A stretch of 64,000 bases of DNA, from assembly GCA_036346405.1 (NCBI GenBank), contig CM070563.1:32188816-32252815 (forward strand), read 5' to 3'. The position numbers and the translations under genes were made by a program. The DNA comes from Phyllostachys edulis. Taxonomy: Eukaryota; Streptophyta; Magnoliopsida; Poales; Poaceae. A model generated the notes under the pieces. The model was not told the DNA's origin and made no database searches. It was given only the letters and a program-made list of their open reading frames with translations. Each line of letters opens with the position of its first letter. The first letter of the stretch is position 1. Shown here in pieces: positions 10,864 to 22,564 of the stretch.

Positions 10864-11473
10864 ATGTGGCTAGGTCTAAAATAATTTAGTTGACAAATAA
10901 TTGGCAATGTTACTTATTGATGATATTTGAGGCGTGTGACGTGTTTGTGGACTTATGTCGGTCAAGTTGGGAAGAACTTGTGCCAGAAAAATATGGTGTT
11001 TTGGTCTTTGCATGTGTATGATAACTTGGAGACGATCGTGGTCCACGACAAGGACTAGGAGATGGTTTGGTGCGAAGTTATGATCCTAAGGGTCGATGAT
11101 TCTAGAGGAGACGATGGGGCTCGAGTTGGGATGCGTGGAGATTAAAGATAGATGATGCGTGTTGGAGCTACGGATGTGCGTTTCGGAGGCTATAACACGT
11201 AACAATTTTAGAGTGTCCAAAATTGGAAAGCTGAGATAAATTGGAATACCCGTCTAGGAATGGTATCAGGCCCCTTAATTGTTGGGATTGGATAGATTTT
11301 CGTGACCTTGTAGATAAGGCCACATTTTCGTGACCGTGCCGATGTGCGTGATCTAGAGAAGATAGAAAAACACCGTGGGGGCTACAGCGGCTGTAGCGTT
11401 ATCGTTAGAGAAAAATAGATTACCGTGAGGGCTTCAGGGCGGCGGCTTGTGTGCATGACGTGAGGCAGAACTT
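10864..11473. other. Unassigned sequence, no gene seen
   Basis: There is no open frame longer than 60 codons and no match to NLR motifs. The composition (repeated TGGTCTTTGCATG, GATCGTGGTCCACGAC words) resembles a decayed LTR or other repeat, but no ends were found. If the NLR once had its NB-ARC domain here, it is gone. Confidence 0.4.
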
Positions 11474-11784
11474 TTTTTTAAATAATATTTTTTTTATTTT
11501 GAAATACAGTAATATATCTCTATTTTTTATTTTACAGAAATAATCCTTTATGGCTCCACCGTTGAACGATTTGGGCTAGTCGCTCAACCGTTGAGCGACT
11601 AGCATATACAAATCGTCCAGACCACTACGTCTTCCAAGACCGCGATAGTGTATACTAGTAGTTCAACCGTTGAGTTACTAGCATAAGCCGCTCAATGGTG
11701 AAGTGACAGAAAATTATTTCTATAAAATAAAAAATCATAGGTATGTTATAGTATTTTAAAATAAAAAATAGATTATTTAAAAAA
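11474..11784. repeat. Foldback element with long inverted repeats and central palindrome
   Basis: The left arm (11474 to about 11615) and right arm (about 11640-11784) are imperfect inverted repeats across almost their whole length. Both start TTTTTTAAATAAT, then TATTTTTTATTTTACAGAAATAA-like and CTTCACCRTTGARCG-like words. Within the left arm CTAGTCGCTCAACC meets its own complement, giving a perfect palindrome of about 28 bp at 11577-11604. It is non-coding. It could be a foldback MITE or an inverted duplication. No target duplication was established. Confidence 0.65.
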
Positions 11785-11906
11785 TCCGTGAGGCAAGAGG
11801 TCGCTGTTGTGTCATCAAGAGTCTACAAGAGAAAAACTTTTGTATTGACTTAATGCCAAAAGTTTGCCGTGCGTGGCTTTTGCTGTTGGCGTCGTTTTTG
11901 TTTCCT

Positions 11907-12140
11907 TTAGCCGGTGGGAGGACCGAGGCGCTGCAGAATACACATGTGCTGCTCGGTCTGAACCAGAGATTCTTCTGCGTGCGACATTAAAAAGGCTTTT
12001 TGATGTTGAGTGCTTTCCAGAACATTGATACGTGGTGTTATCTCCAGAATAGATGCAAGGGGTTTAATTAGATTTTTTTCTTTCCTGTTGAGTTCCTGAG
12101 AAAACGCATCTAGCAGTTTTTGTTTTGCATAAGCTATCAA
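11907..12140 (-). CDS. Small ORF of unknown nature, possibly a gene fragment
   Basis: This 77-codon minus-strand frame has a hydrophilic, protein-like composition (KQKLLDAFSQELNRKEKNLIKPL...). It does not look like translated low-complexity DNA. I do not recognise it. It lies just left of the Copia target site, between the two NLR remnants, so it may be a captured or residual exon. There are no motifs, signal peptide or membrane segment. Confidence 0.2.
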   Translation of the reverse strand: MIAYAKQKLLDAFSQELNRKEKNLIKPLASILEITPRINVLESTQHQKAFLMSHAEESLVQTEQHMCILQRLGPPTG

Positions 12141-12172
12141 TCAAGCGACGTCTACAGCATCGGCGTAACTAC

Positions 12173-12433
12173 TGTTAAAAAAACGGGTCTGGGCCGGCAA
12201 TCATAGTTCACGATGAGCTCTTTATCCATCCAGTAGTCTACATAAAAGATGAAGGACTCTAACTATTGTACTACTATTTTACAGAAGAGCAATAAAGAGA
12301 AATTAGAAGTCCTATCATACCTCTGTGTTCAATCTACTATTATGTTCTTGTGTTCTTGTATTGTTCTTACGATTCTGAGTTTGTCTATGAGGTAATCGCT
12401 CGGACTGGACTCGCCAACGACGATTCCTCAATA
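12173..12433 (+). repeat. 5' LTR of Copia-1
   Basis: It begins TGTTAAAAAAACGGG and ends TCCTCAATA (the canonical terminal CA has mutated to TA). The primer-binding site follows at once. It is about 261 bp and clearly diverged from its 260-bp partner at 49497, so the insertion is old. Confidence 0.85.
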
Positions 12434-12435
12434 CG

Positions 12436-12446
12436 TTATCAGCACG
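12436..12446 (+). promoter_or_regulatory. Primer-binding site of Copia-1
   Basis: TTATCAGCACG lies two bases after the 5' LTR. This sequence recurs at this place in grass Copia elements and differs from the usual initiator-Met TGGTATCAGAGC. Confidence 0.6.
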
Positions 12447-14410
12447 ATCGACTCCGGCCTACCTCTAGGCATACTCTACTCAGATCGAAAGGTAACCGTC
12501 ATAGTACAACGCTTGTAGATCGAATCGTTTTTTCTAGATCGCTTTTAATTCTGTAAATTTGGCTTTCTAGAGTTTTCCTACCGTGCAAATTTGATCTAAT
12601 CTACCGCGAGGCGACTTGAAGTCGCCGGCCAAGCCGATCGGTAGATTGCATGAAAGAGTAGATGACGATTGCACTGTTGTTTGTAGATTACAAATTCCCT
12701 CTAATCTCTGTGAGCCGACTTGCAGTCGCCGGCACAATGCCGATCGGATGATTGGTTGAAATATGGATTATTGATTGCACTTTTTTTTGCATGAACACAG
12801 AAAAAGAAAAAAATAGCGCCCGCATGCGACCATGTCGCCCACACGCAACCACATCTCACGCCGCCTACATGCGGCCGCCACCACGCCACCCGCACGCAGC
12901 TGCTCTGCACGAAAGCGCCGACAACCGAATCGCGCCGCCACGTCGCCCGAACGTCACGCTGCTGCCTCAAGACGGCCGAGCCGCCGCGTCACATGGCCGC
13001 CACGTAGCTCGACCGCACGAAGCGCCACCGCTTCTCCTCAGACGGGCCTCGCCACCGATGCTCAGATCGCACCGCACGAGCGCCGACCTGCAGCCAGACG
13101 CGCGACGAGCACCCCGAGCCGCCGATCGCACCACCGCCTCCTCGCACGCGCGCCGCGGCCAGAGTTCGCCTAGCCACACAAGCGTCGGCACAGAACCCGC
13201 CCGCGCCGCCACGGCCATGCCGCCCGGCCGTCTTGGCCACTCGCCCGCCATCTCGGCAGCGCCACCACGCATAGCGACGGCTCGAAGCCGCCCGTCTGAT
13301 CGCCGACCGGCCGCGCGCCCACACGCACCACGTTGGCCCATAGCCGCTTCACCGAACTCCGGCCGTCTCACAAGACGGGCACACCACGCAACAGCGCCAT
13401 CGTCGTCGGCAACATCGCCACCGCATGGGCCTTCCGCCGCGTCGTCCGGCCACCTCCACACGATGAGGCCCCTCGTGCCGCCGCCCGCACACGGACAATG
13501 CGGCTCCTGCGCGCGCGCGCCGCCACCGCCGCGCATGCACCATCACGTGCCTTTGGCTCCGTATCCACACCGGTCACCCCATTGCTGCGCTTGCTTGCGC
13601 CAAGGCCACCAGATGCACCCGGCCGCGATTGGCGGCGCGCCAAGACTTCTGCCGCCGAGTCGAGCCCACAGACCCACAACCGCTGCTTGCCGCCCATGTC
13701 GCGCCAAGACGATCGCCATCGCTCTGCGCTAAGCCACGCCGACGACGCCGCCACACCGAGATTGCCTATGCGCGCCACCACCATGGTGCACAGGGCAAGG
13801 AGAAACCCTACCCCTTGGCCTGCCTTTTCCCCTGGCCGATTGGGCCAAATGAACCAAAAGAATTGCCCGTCCCAAACCGGAAAAGGAAAAAAAAAACAAA
13901 AAAGGTGATTTTACAAAAAGGTCCCTCAGAATTCTAAAAATTATGAGAAATTTTTCAAGGATATGGGAATTTTGCGAAACCCCCCTGGAAATTGGAAAAT
14001 TACGCGGATTTTCCTTAGAACTGAAATTTCGTGATTTAACCCCTGAAAATTGCAAAATTAGCCGAAAATTCATTTTCTAGCAGAAAAGGGCCTCGAGAAT
14101 TCAATTTTTGAAACAATTTTAGCATTTGAAGCATGTTTAACTTTGTTATTGTTATTTCTATGCAATTTATTTATTGTATTTACTTTTTTGATTTTATGTG
14201 ATTGTTTATATTGCTTTTAATCATTGAAAATAGCAGTAAATCATGAAAAATGCATAGAAAAATACGGGATCACGAACCGGGAGTTCGAAGAATATCATGA
14301 GAATTTTGCAACTATTTTACGCAAATTACCAGCAGTAATCTTATGAACTCTTTGCATGAATATGAAGATGACTAGCATCACGAACTAGGAGTTCGAAGAA
14401 CTGACCCAGC
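12447..14410 (+). other. Untranslated leader of Copia-1, GC-rich core
   Basis: The region between primer-binding site and gag contains two copies of a GACTTGMAGTCGCCGGC-like motif (near 12609 and 12717). A strongly GC-rich stretch (about 12800-13800) has overlapping long open frames on both strands, caused by scarcity of stop codons. An AT-rich segment follows. No frame here encodes a recognisable protein. The phrase ATCACGAAC..GGGAGTTCGAAGAA occurs twice (about 14270 and 14377), probably decayed gag N-terminus. Confidence 0.6.
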
Positions 14411-14950
14411 ATGGCCAGGATTTGTACCAGTCTTCAACTCTGCGGTAATGTAATCACGGATGAGCAGAAGATTGAGAAGACTTTCTCTACCTTTTACCCG
14501 AATGCGGTGCAATCCGCACACAACTATCATCAAGATGGCTACAAGGAGTATATCGAATTAATTGACATCATGCAAGTTGCGGAAGCTCAAGATGATGTTC
14601 TAAGAAAGAACTACATCTCACAGCCACCTAGTAGCAATGTTGGCCATGAAGCCAATGCTAGTAGCTACAAGGTGATGAAGCCTCTCACGAAGGAGAGGGG
14701 TAAGAAGGGTAAGGTCGTGGGTCACACATTATTGATGCTTTCTAGTCTAAGAAGAAGGGCAAAGGACAACATGAGGCACACCTCGCCATTGCAGGCACAG
14801 AGGGTCCACAGCCATTAGTTGCACTCATGGATGTGGACAGCCCAATAGCAGCCCCCATCACCCCTCCTTTGGACATCACAGCGGCTGCAGCCGTAGTTGC
14901 CCAAGAAGAGAAGGTCGCCATGGATCAGATTGAAGCAGAACATTGAATTA
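14411..14950 (+). pseudogene. Copia-1 gag remnant
   Basis: The open frame at 14411-14818 reads TSLQLCGNVITDEQKIEKT, STFYPNAVQSAHNYHQDGY and AEAQDDVLRKNYISQPP, typical of a rice Copia gag C-terminal half. A basic stretch (TKERGKKGK) follows, then after a frame slip ALMDVDSPIAAPITPPLDIT up to a stop near 14944. The zinc knuckle is degraded. Confidence 0.75.
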
Positions 14951-15229
14951 TTTTATTCTTTGAATAATGGTTGTAAGCTCTAGGAGAGCAAAGCATTAAA
15001 TTCTTATGATAGGTCCTACAAGGCTTAATTTTTCCTGTATTTATAATAGCAAGTTATGTTCTGATATCTAAAGTATTTTATTTATGTGTTGCTTGCTTCC
15101 TACTGCATATTAATAAAGTACCTTATATTAGAACGTGTGTGACGCCCTATGGAGGAAGTGCGCTTAGCAGGTAACAGCACAACGAGTACCATCTTGAGAG
15201 AGATGAAAATCTTTCAGTCGATCAGCAAG

Positions 15230-15638
15230 AATGCTGGTAGTCTTACGACAATTACGGGCAGCGATACTTGTATAATAGGCTCAGGAAGAGCCACAAATGG
15301 GCACAATTTTGGTCATTAAAGAAGCCTTGTTGTATCTAGAATCGACTAGAACTCTTAAGGATATTCGCGCTGATGGTTTCCATGTAGAGACTGAAGAAGA
15401 GTATGGTAAGGAATACATGCTCATTACAAAAGCATGAAGAAAGTAGAAAAAGGGTATTAGAACAACTTCCTTCATATGAAATTGGGCTATACTGCACTAA
15501 TATTAAAGCACCCACAACCTATACTGCCCTGAAAATCGTATTTAGAAGCTCTGAACTTTTCTATCTCTAGCATGATAGATTATGCCGCTTGGGTCTTAGG
15601 ATGATGAGAAATATAATTAACAATTCACAGGGACATAA
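15230..15638 (+). pseudogene. Copia-1 pre-integrase segment
   Basis: Frameshifted fragments include LWHDRLxRLGLRMMRNIINNSQGH-like coding (15565-15638), the gag_pre-integrase motif before the integrase core. It is cut at GGGACATAA by the solo LTR and continues at 17225 as NINVKNFPNQEDFVCPACATGKL. Confidence 0.75.
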
Positions 15639-17219
15639 TGTTGGGTCGTGGGGTATGCTACGATAGCTAGAAACAAAATTTCTACCACGCAAACCAGGAA
15701 ACCAAGCAAGTAGATGATCACAGATCGTTACCACCAGACACGTAGAGCAGCGGAAGAAGGGTTGGAGCAGCCTGGTCCAACGAAGAGCGCGTCGATGTAG
15801 TGGTCATAGTTGATCGTCCAACGCCCAAAGAAGTCGATGCAATGGGTCGAGTCGATCGTCTCCTCCAAAGAACCTTTGCGCCTCGTGAAGATCGCGGATC
15901 GTCCTCAAGCGCAACAATCGTAGTAGCGCCTCTACGGTATCCACACATCCAGGGCAGGAACAACCCTACGCTGGTGTGCTAGCACCAAGTCGCACGGCAG
16001 AACTCTTAGGAAGATGGCGGCTAGGGTTTTGGTGGTGTTTTTTCGCGCGCCTCCCAACAGCCTCATGCATCTCCTTATATAGTGCTCGTGACGGATCTTA
16101 TCCGAACATGTTTACGAATCGTATTCGTACTGGTTTGTTCTAACCCGTTAAGTGTGTGATCCTGTAGGTTCGTGCGTAATCGGTTATGACTTGGAAACCC
16201 TTTCCGATCACTAATCGTAGTGGCTCCTAGCAAAACATAGCGATTCCCGAATACACACAAATTATATCAGACGAACCTTATGCAATATGATCTACGACTA
16301 GGTCCTCATCACTTATGACCAGGTCCTATCTATATATGACCGATTCAGATGTGGTCACGACGATTCCAGAACTCCTTATGACCGAATTACGACCACTCTG
16401 GATTACGTTCGACCAGTCTCGACTAGCTCAGATCTCCATACGACCGACCAGAATCGATCAAACCGAGTGACCTACTCGTGTATACTCCCTTTGCCTCACG
16501 ATGTCTGGTTGAACTTCAGGTGAGATGTTGTGTCATCCATGGACTGTTCAATTCTTTCTCGATCGAGTGTCGGATAACTTCACGTGGTCAAACACTTCGA
16601 CTACTAGTGGCATGGCCATGCACTTTCCTTATCCGATCACAACGAGGGCCTAGAGACATCTCTCTGTTATGTTAGGAGGGTAAATCCCATATCCGACCAA
16701 ATACATTCCTCTCCATGTTTCACAAAGATACCCAAAGTCGCCTTTATGACTACCCGATTCACGGTGTAGCGTTTGGCAACCCCTAAGAGTGCTATTACAC
16801 ATGTAGAAAATCATGCTGATCTCAGGTCTAAGGATTATACATCATCATTGCTTGAGACCAACTAACGACACATAGAATCATAACAATCTCAATAGTGTCT
16901 CAAGGTGGGTCTAGTCCAACATCATGTTCTCCAACATGTGTCCATATTATTGGTTTGATATCTCCATATCTATGACTTGTGAAACATAGTCATCAACCAA
17001 TACATATGCTAGTCTATTCATATGTGTCCTCATATATTTTCGACCAGGGAACGTACAAGAATAACTATCGCAGAAATATATAGTTTCACAACCAAGTCAC
17101 ATACTTGATAATAAATATTAACAATATTATTCTAGGAACAAGATAACACATTATCCAATGTCATGAACATAATGAAATATAATCATCTCTATGATTGCCT
17201 CTAGGGCATACTTCCAACA
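15639..17219 (-). mobile_element. Solo LTR, BARE/RIRE1-like (Angela lineage Copia)
   Basis: This 1581-bp TG...CA repeat is flanked by the perfect 5-bp duplication CATAA (15634-15638, 17220-17224). On the minus strand it starts TGTTGGAAGTATGCCCTAG, then AGGCAATCATAGAG, which is the conserved LTR start of BARE-1/RIRE1/Angela elements. No internal sequence remains, so the two LTRs recombined. Removing it rejoins the Copia-1 integrase frame. Confidence 0.87.
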
Positions 17220-17224
17220 CATAA

Positions 17225-18195
17225 TATCAATGTAAAGAATTTCCCGAATCAGGAAGATTTTGTGTGCCCCGCATGTGCCACCGGAAAATTAATTACTAGA
17301 CATTCTGCTCTAAAAGTGAATGATGAAGTCCCTACATTCCTAGACTGTATCTAGGAAGACATTTACGGTCCTATACAGCCCCTGTCATGGCCGTTTAGAT
17401 ATTTTTATAGTGCTCATCGATGCTTTCTCGGAATGGTCGCACATATGTTTATTGTCTACGAGAAACCACACTTTTGCAAAGCTAATCTCGTGGGTAATTA
17501 CAATTGAAACATAATCTCCCAGATCATCATCTAAAGTCCATCAGAATGGACAACGCTGGAGAGTTTATTTCAAAGGCATTTGATGATTATTGCATGAATA
17601 TGGGAATTAAAGTTGAGCATTCTGTACCGCATGTCCACACCCATAATGGACTAGTTAGTAGAGGCATTAATTAAAAGGATTAAATTTTTGCCTGGCCACT
17701 TTGAAGAATTGTAATTTACCAACTATATGTTGGGGACACGTAGTCCTGCTCGCAGAAACTCTCATCAATTTTAGACCTTCGGCATATAACATCTATTCAC
17801 CTATGCAACTAGTGCAAGGGTCAGCACCGAAAATTTCTCAACTTTGAAGATTTGGTTGCAAGGTTTATATACCTATACCACCACCATAGCAAACTACAAT
17901 GGGCCCTCTCTGAAAGTCTGGGATATACGTTGGTTATGAGACAGCATCCACAATCAGGTATTTGGACTCCATGATTGGAGATTTGCATGTAGCCCGCTTC
18001 GCTAATAGTATAATTGATGAGGATAGTTTTCCATCATTAGGGGGAGAAAATCAACCCCTTGATAAAAAAAATATCAGGAAATAGAGAACTCCAGAAGATA
18101 ATTGAAGTCTATGCACATGACTCGCGCACTAGTGAAGCAAATAGAGAAATCTAGAAGATAATTGAAATCTATAAGATAATTGAAGTCCAGAAGAT
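17225..18195 (+). pseudogene. Copia-1 integrase and downstream pol remnant
   Basis: Frameshifted coding includes FVCPACATGKL (zinc-binding end), then MDNAGEFISKAFDDYCMNMG and VEHSVPHVHTHNGL (the second Asp of the DDE core and its follow-on). Further right is ARFANSIIDEDSFPSLGGE, typical of the linker before reverse transcriptase. Several in-frame stops occur. It ends in four short imperfect repeats of AGAAGATAATTGAARTC (about 18099-18195) and then joins Gypsy sequence abruptly. Confidence 0.75.
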
Positions 18196-18690
18196 AATTG
18201 ACTGGTCCCTACGCTGGGGTCTTAGCTGATAGAACCCCTTTCCACCAAATGTCTGCTTGGCCCTTCAGCTGGAAGGCCACGAAGCACGCCTTTTGTGCCG
18301 AAGTCATCTCCAATGCCCCCAAACTGTCTTTACATATAACGAAGCCAATCAGCTGCCTGAACCGGGGTGCCCGCTCCGTCAAAAGTGTTAAGACAAAGAG
18401 ACATCCACTCTCGAAGGCTCATTCTGGCCTCAGGTGGAGCCGGTGCAGACCTCCGAATGACAATAGGTGCAAGCTGCAGCAGAGGGGCCTGCAGACCTCT
18501 CGACGGGTTGTTGAACCTCTTTCTGAAGATCCCAAGGTAGGGCGGCCGACACGGCCTGAGCATCAGCAGCCAGGTGAGCAACTGAGGCAACCTCCTCAGC
18601 CACCTCACCAACGACCTCCTTAGCCAGGGGTGAAGACACAGCCGGTCCGCGTCCACGGCCACGGCCCGCTTCCCTACCACGGCCTCTACC
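18196..18690 (-). pseudogene. Gypsy gag fragment (element A), truncated
   Basis: On the minus strand, coding for a Ty3/Gypsy gag start is visible in two or more frames. An Ala/Gly/Arg-rich N-terminus runs with VGEVAEEVASVAHL. It is followed by LNTFDGAGTPVQAADWLRYM, which corresponds to the F-x-G-x-x-P-x-x-A-x-x-W-L motif of plant Gypsy gags. The protein is cut at 18196, where Copia-1 sequence begins. Confidence 0.7.
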
Positions 18691-18889
18691 TCTTGTCAAT
18701 TCCCAACACCAAAAGAAATACAACCAACTATTCAATTCAAGAAAGTAGTACAAAATCAAGTCAATAACCGTTCAACTCCAACATAATAAAACGTACTATC
18801 AGAAACGCAGATGCAATAGATTACCCAAATCTCACCTACTGTGCACAGTGTGTCAAGTTAATGATTCAATCACTACGGACCTAAAGCTC

Positions 18890-18901
18890 GCTCTGATACC
18901 A
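18890..18901 (-). promoter_or_regulatory. Primer-binding site of Gypsy element A
   Basis: On the minus strand it reads TGGTATCAGAGC (initiator-tRNA-Met complement), immediately after the LTR. It identifies 18904-21448 as a 5' LTR and sets its orientation. Confidence 0.85.
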
Positions 18902-18903
18902 AC

Positions 18904-21448
18904 GGTAACACCCCAGCCCAATATAGAGCCTAGGATGCTACTAAACTACTCTACAAAACCATTTTATTTCAAATTATTAACAAACTTTCAGCAAAACATT
19001 CAACCGAAAGACACAGTTCTAATCATCAAGATCTAGCACCATCTACAATTAATCAAGATAAAGAATGTCATCTATCAATTGTAAATAATCTAAGCATGGA
19101 TCTTTCTCTTTATCAACCAAATCCAAATTAAATGTCTATGCTGCACAATGGGAGCAAATATTTAACAATTAAATCTAAAGCATCAAGATTCATCAGAATT
19201 ACGAGGATGTAAGTCTAATCCAATCAATCAAGTTATTCAATCAATTAGAATTAAATGAACCAATAACTAAGGTTTAAAAGCATAAATAGATCATCCACGA
19301 ATACAAGTGAATCATCCACCACGAAGGATGGACATAATCTGAAACTAAAGGAATTAGCATGAACTTGAGATTGTAGGTAAATAATCTAATTTTATTTGCT
19401 ATGGATAGTGTAAGTGTGATGTGCATCAAGACTACCCCTTACCATGCATATCGCTGCCTCGAGAGGTACCTCAAAGAACAACAACAACAAGCGTGAGTCC
19501 ATGACTCAGCAAAGTACACCAGTGATAATAAAAAAACTTCACGAACAGCCAATGAGGATATCAAGTCCTCAAATGAACATCACCAAGGAACCATAAATAA
19601 ATCTCTTGTGCTTGCATGCAATGCATATGTCAATAATGCTCTTTCTTTCTTCTTTGCAATTACCAATAATGCGGAGTAGTGCATCCGTCGATGCATACTC
19701 AAGCATGTGCCCTCAGGCACAGGGTCCTCAAGCCCACACTCCACGAGTGTGGGGACCCATGGTCCCATGCCCGTCCAATACATGATGGGGATCTCATGCC
19801 CGTCCAATGTATGATGGGGACCTCAAAAGAAACAAGGCTTGGCTACCACGTAGTCAAAGATTCAGGAATGAATGCCATGATGCAAAGAACTTCATATTCT
19901 CAATTCAACATGAAAGAATAATAATCATCGCCAATATCATAGATATACTTTCATAAGTAAACCATGCCAATTATCACGAATATCGCATCACAATTCACCC
20001 TACATTGCTTGCACTTGCCTCAACCGCGAGACGGATGACGACGACGGGAAGGCTCTAACCCTGGTTCTCACCACCACTTGGCAACTGTAAAGTACACTAA
20101 GAATACTATTCAAAAGTGCACAGCATAGCAATGAGAAAAAAAGGAATCAATCGCTTGTATTCGCAACCTGAATCTTTATCGATACAATCCTAAATTCCAG
20201 TCTGTCCTAAACTGACAACCACTAAAGGAAAAATCATAACTTTTGATTCAAAGCTCCAAAAGTCATGAAATCAGGTTCTATGGAATCTACACACGCATAC
20301 CTAAAACTTCTCAAGTGACCGAATGTTCAAATTATTCCATCTAAGCATTTGTTTTTATCTCTGAAGACCGTTCTATCATCTTCGGTATTAACGACTTAGA
20401 AATTTCATATCTCTTATTTAGTACAACCAAATTAAATGTTCTAAGACATTATGGAAACTAAAGAAAACTATATTCCTCAATAAATTTATTACAATTTTTT
20501 CCAAAGTGCAACAAAGGTTGCTAACAGATTAATCTTTCGTACTGTCCACAACAGAAGGACAGACTACAACAATAACTTCAAAAATTCATAACTTTCGTTC
20601 TAACCGTCCAACATTTATGAACTTTATCTTCCTGGAATCATCATAAAGTTATATACATAACTCATGGAGATAAACTGACTAAATTTGTCCATATCCAAAC
20701 TCTAATTCACAGAACTACGCTCGCTGCCCGAATCTAGAAACTGAATAAGCACCCCGACTTGCAAAAATCATAACTAATTTATTATCCATCCAAAAATTAC
20801 GAATTAATACTTTCCAGAAATCCCACACAATTCCCCACATATCTCTAGGAGACCCCAATCACTGGATTTGCTCAGAACTAACTCAAACTTACGAACTAAC
20901 AGATCTACAGAAACATCGATCTACTACAGCGGGTATAATCTGGCTATTGGAGACAATTAGCATACGAAAGATTTAAAAAATCTAATGGGGAATGTGAATT
21001 TACCCAAGAAATCACGCTGAACTTCACTGAATTCCTCGCAAAGACTTCCCCTCCTTTACCTCTTCCTCTCTTCCTCTCCCTTCTTCTTCCTCTCGATGGC
21101 CAGCCACACAGCAGGAGTTGGCGACCCCAAGGAGACGGCAGAGGGGGAGGAGAGGCAGCAGGGGAGGTGAGGCAGTAGGGCTCGGCTCTGGGAGAGGGGC
21201 GGCGCAAGGGAGAAGGGGCGGCAGCCAAGTGAGGAGGGAGGGGAGGGAGTCGGCCAAGGGGTGGAAAGGGGAGGGGCGGCTAGGGTTAGGGGTTGGGCCC
21301 CCCTCTTGGCCCACTTAAGGCCGCCCCACATGGCTACACTGACTTGGGTCGGAAGCCCAAGGTCCAAATTCCCCCCATAATTTCTGAATTTTAATTAATT
21401 TCCCTCTCCCAAATATTGTTCTCTCTAATGAATATTCGAGATATTACA
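18904..21448 (-). repeat. 5' LTR of Gypsy element A
   Basis: This 2.5-kb LTR, on the minus strand, begins TGTAATATCTCG and ends GGGTGTTACC, one mutation from TGTTACA. It is the same family as the solo LTR at 55315-57784. They share, for example, the segment around GCATCGACGGATRCACTACTC and the GCAAAGAAGAAAGAAAGAGC segment. The flank at its start is GGATG on the minus strand. No 3' partner is present in the window. Confidence 0.82.
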
Positions 21449-22564
21449 CATCCTCATCGAAAGATCGGGACAACGTCCCCATTAAGTGATACTGGGAATA
21501 CGTTATGACGCGGTCACCTAGGTCAGCGAATCACCAGAGAGGAAGAACAACATGAAGACGATGTCGTCGGACTTGGGAAGACACCGGGTTGCGTCGCTTG
21601 TTCCGGGTGAACAGAAGGGAGTTAGGGGGTGGTGTTTGAGGCAAATTGAAGAGGAGAGACGGGCACACGTGATGCTCTCTTTATAATATGAAGGGGATGC
21701 TTGAGATGACGGGAAACGGTCGGGGAATAATGCTTCAAGTTTCGATTTGCAAGAGAAAAACGGGAAGAAATGGCCAAATTGAATGCAATTGATGGTGGAA
21801 ACATAAAATTGATGGTTGTATGATGTGGGTGAGGTTAGTGCGGTCTTAATGCTTCAAACAGAATTGATTTTGGTTGAACGAGTGTGGAGAATGGGGAGAA
21901 AAATGGTCGGCAGCCATTGATGGCATGGAGCTCTGGCCGGGTTGGTCACAGGGAGGAAGCAAGGGAAGGGAGGGGAGGAAGGGGAGGTGGCACAGGGAGG
22001 GGCGGCACTATTGGCGGCGAGGTGGCCGGGGCCGGCGGTGGTTGGTGGAGGTGCGGACGGCAGCCATGTCGTCTCTGCATGCCACGAAGGAAAAGAAAGA
22101 ATGTGAAGCCACGTTTTGTTGGTTGAAGATGAAAGGAGAGAGAGAATAAAGAATAACACAATAAAAGAGAAGACGTAAACAAATGAAAGAAAAAGCATTC
22201 TGGTAATGCACCAACGAGTTTCTTGTAGTTAAGCGAGATGGTTTGGGAGAAGGGATAGGATGGTTGACAAAACGGGAATTGGATTTTTTTTTAAAAAAAA
22301 GACAAAGAGAGAAGTGCAAAAGATAGATTGGACTGAGAAACTAGAACTAATATTTTTCTGGAGATTTGAATTTTTAGAATTGGAATTTGAATTTGTAATT
22401 TTGATTGGAAATGGAGTTTTGGAATTTGAGTGGGAAATTGGAATTTTGATATTTTTCTTCCAGAATTACACATAAAATACAGATAAGATCCAAATAAAAT
22501 CCAGACATTTTTAACTATTTAATTTGAAATTAAATTTTAGAGAAAACAAATTTTAGGACGTTAC
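21449..22564 (-). repeat. Fragment of another Gypsy-type LTR (B)
   Basis: On the minus strand it begins TGTAACGTCCTAAAATTTG at 22564, a typical Gypsy LTR start. It is cut at 21449 by element A. The remainder was not found. It carries A+G-rich sequence and AT-rich low-complexity stretches, with no coding region. Confidence 0.6.

Noticed and set aside
12752..13784. Long overlapping ORFs on both strands (up to 326 codons)
   Set aside because: They lie in the GC-rich Copia-1 leader. Translations are Arg/Ala/Pro/His-rich with no domain, and similar lengths occur in several frames, as expected from scarce stop codons.
20944..21367. Pro/Ser/Leu-rich ORFs on the minus strand
   Set aside because: They fall in the GC-rich transcribed part of Gypsy LTR A. 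Similar sequence in the solo LTR at 55550-55680 is not open.
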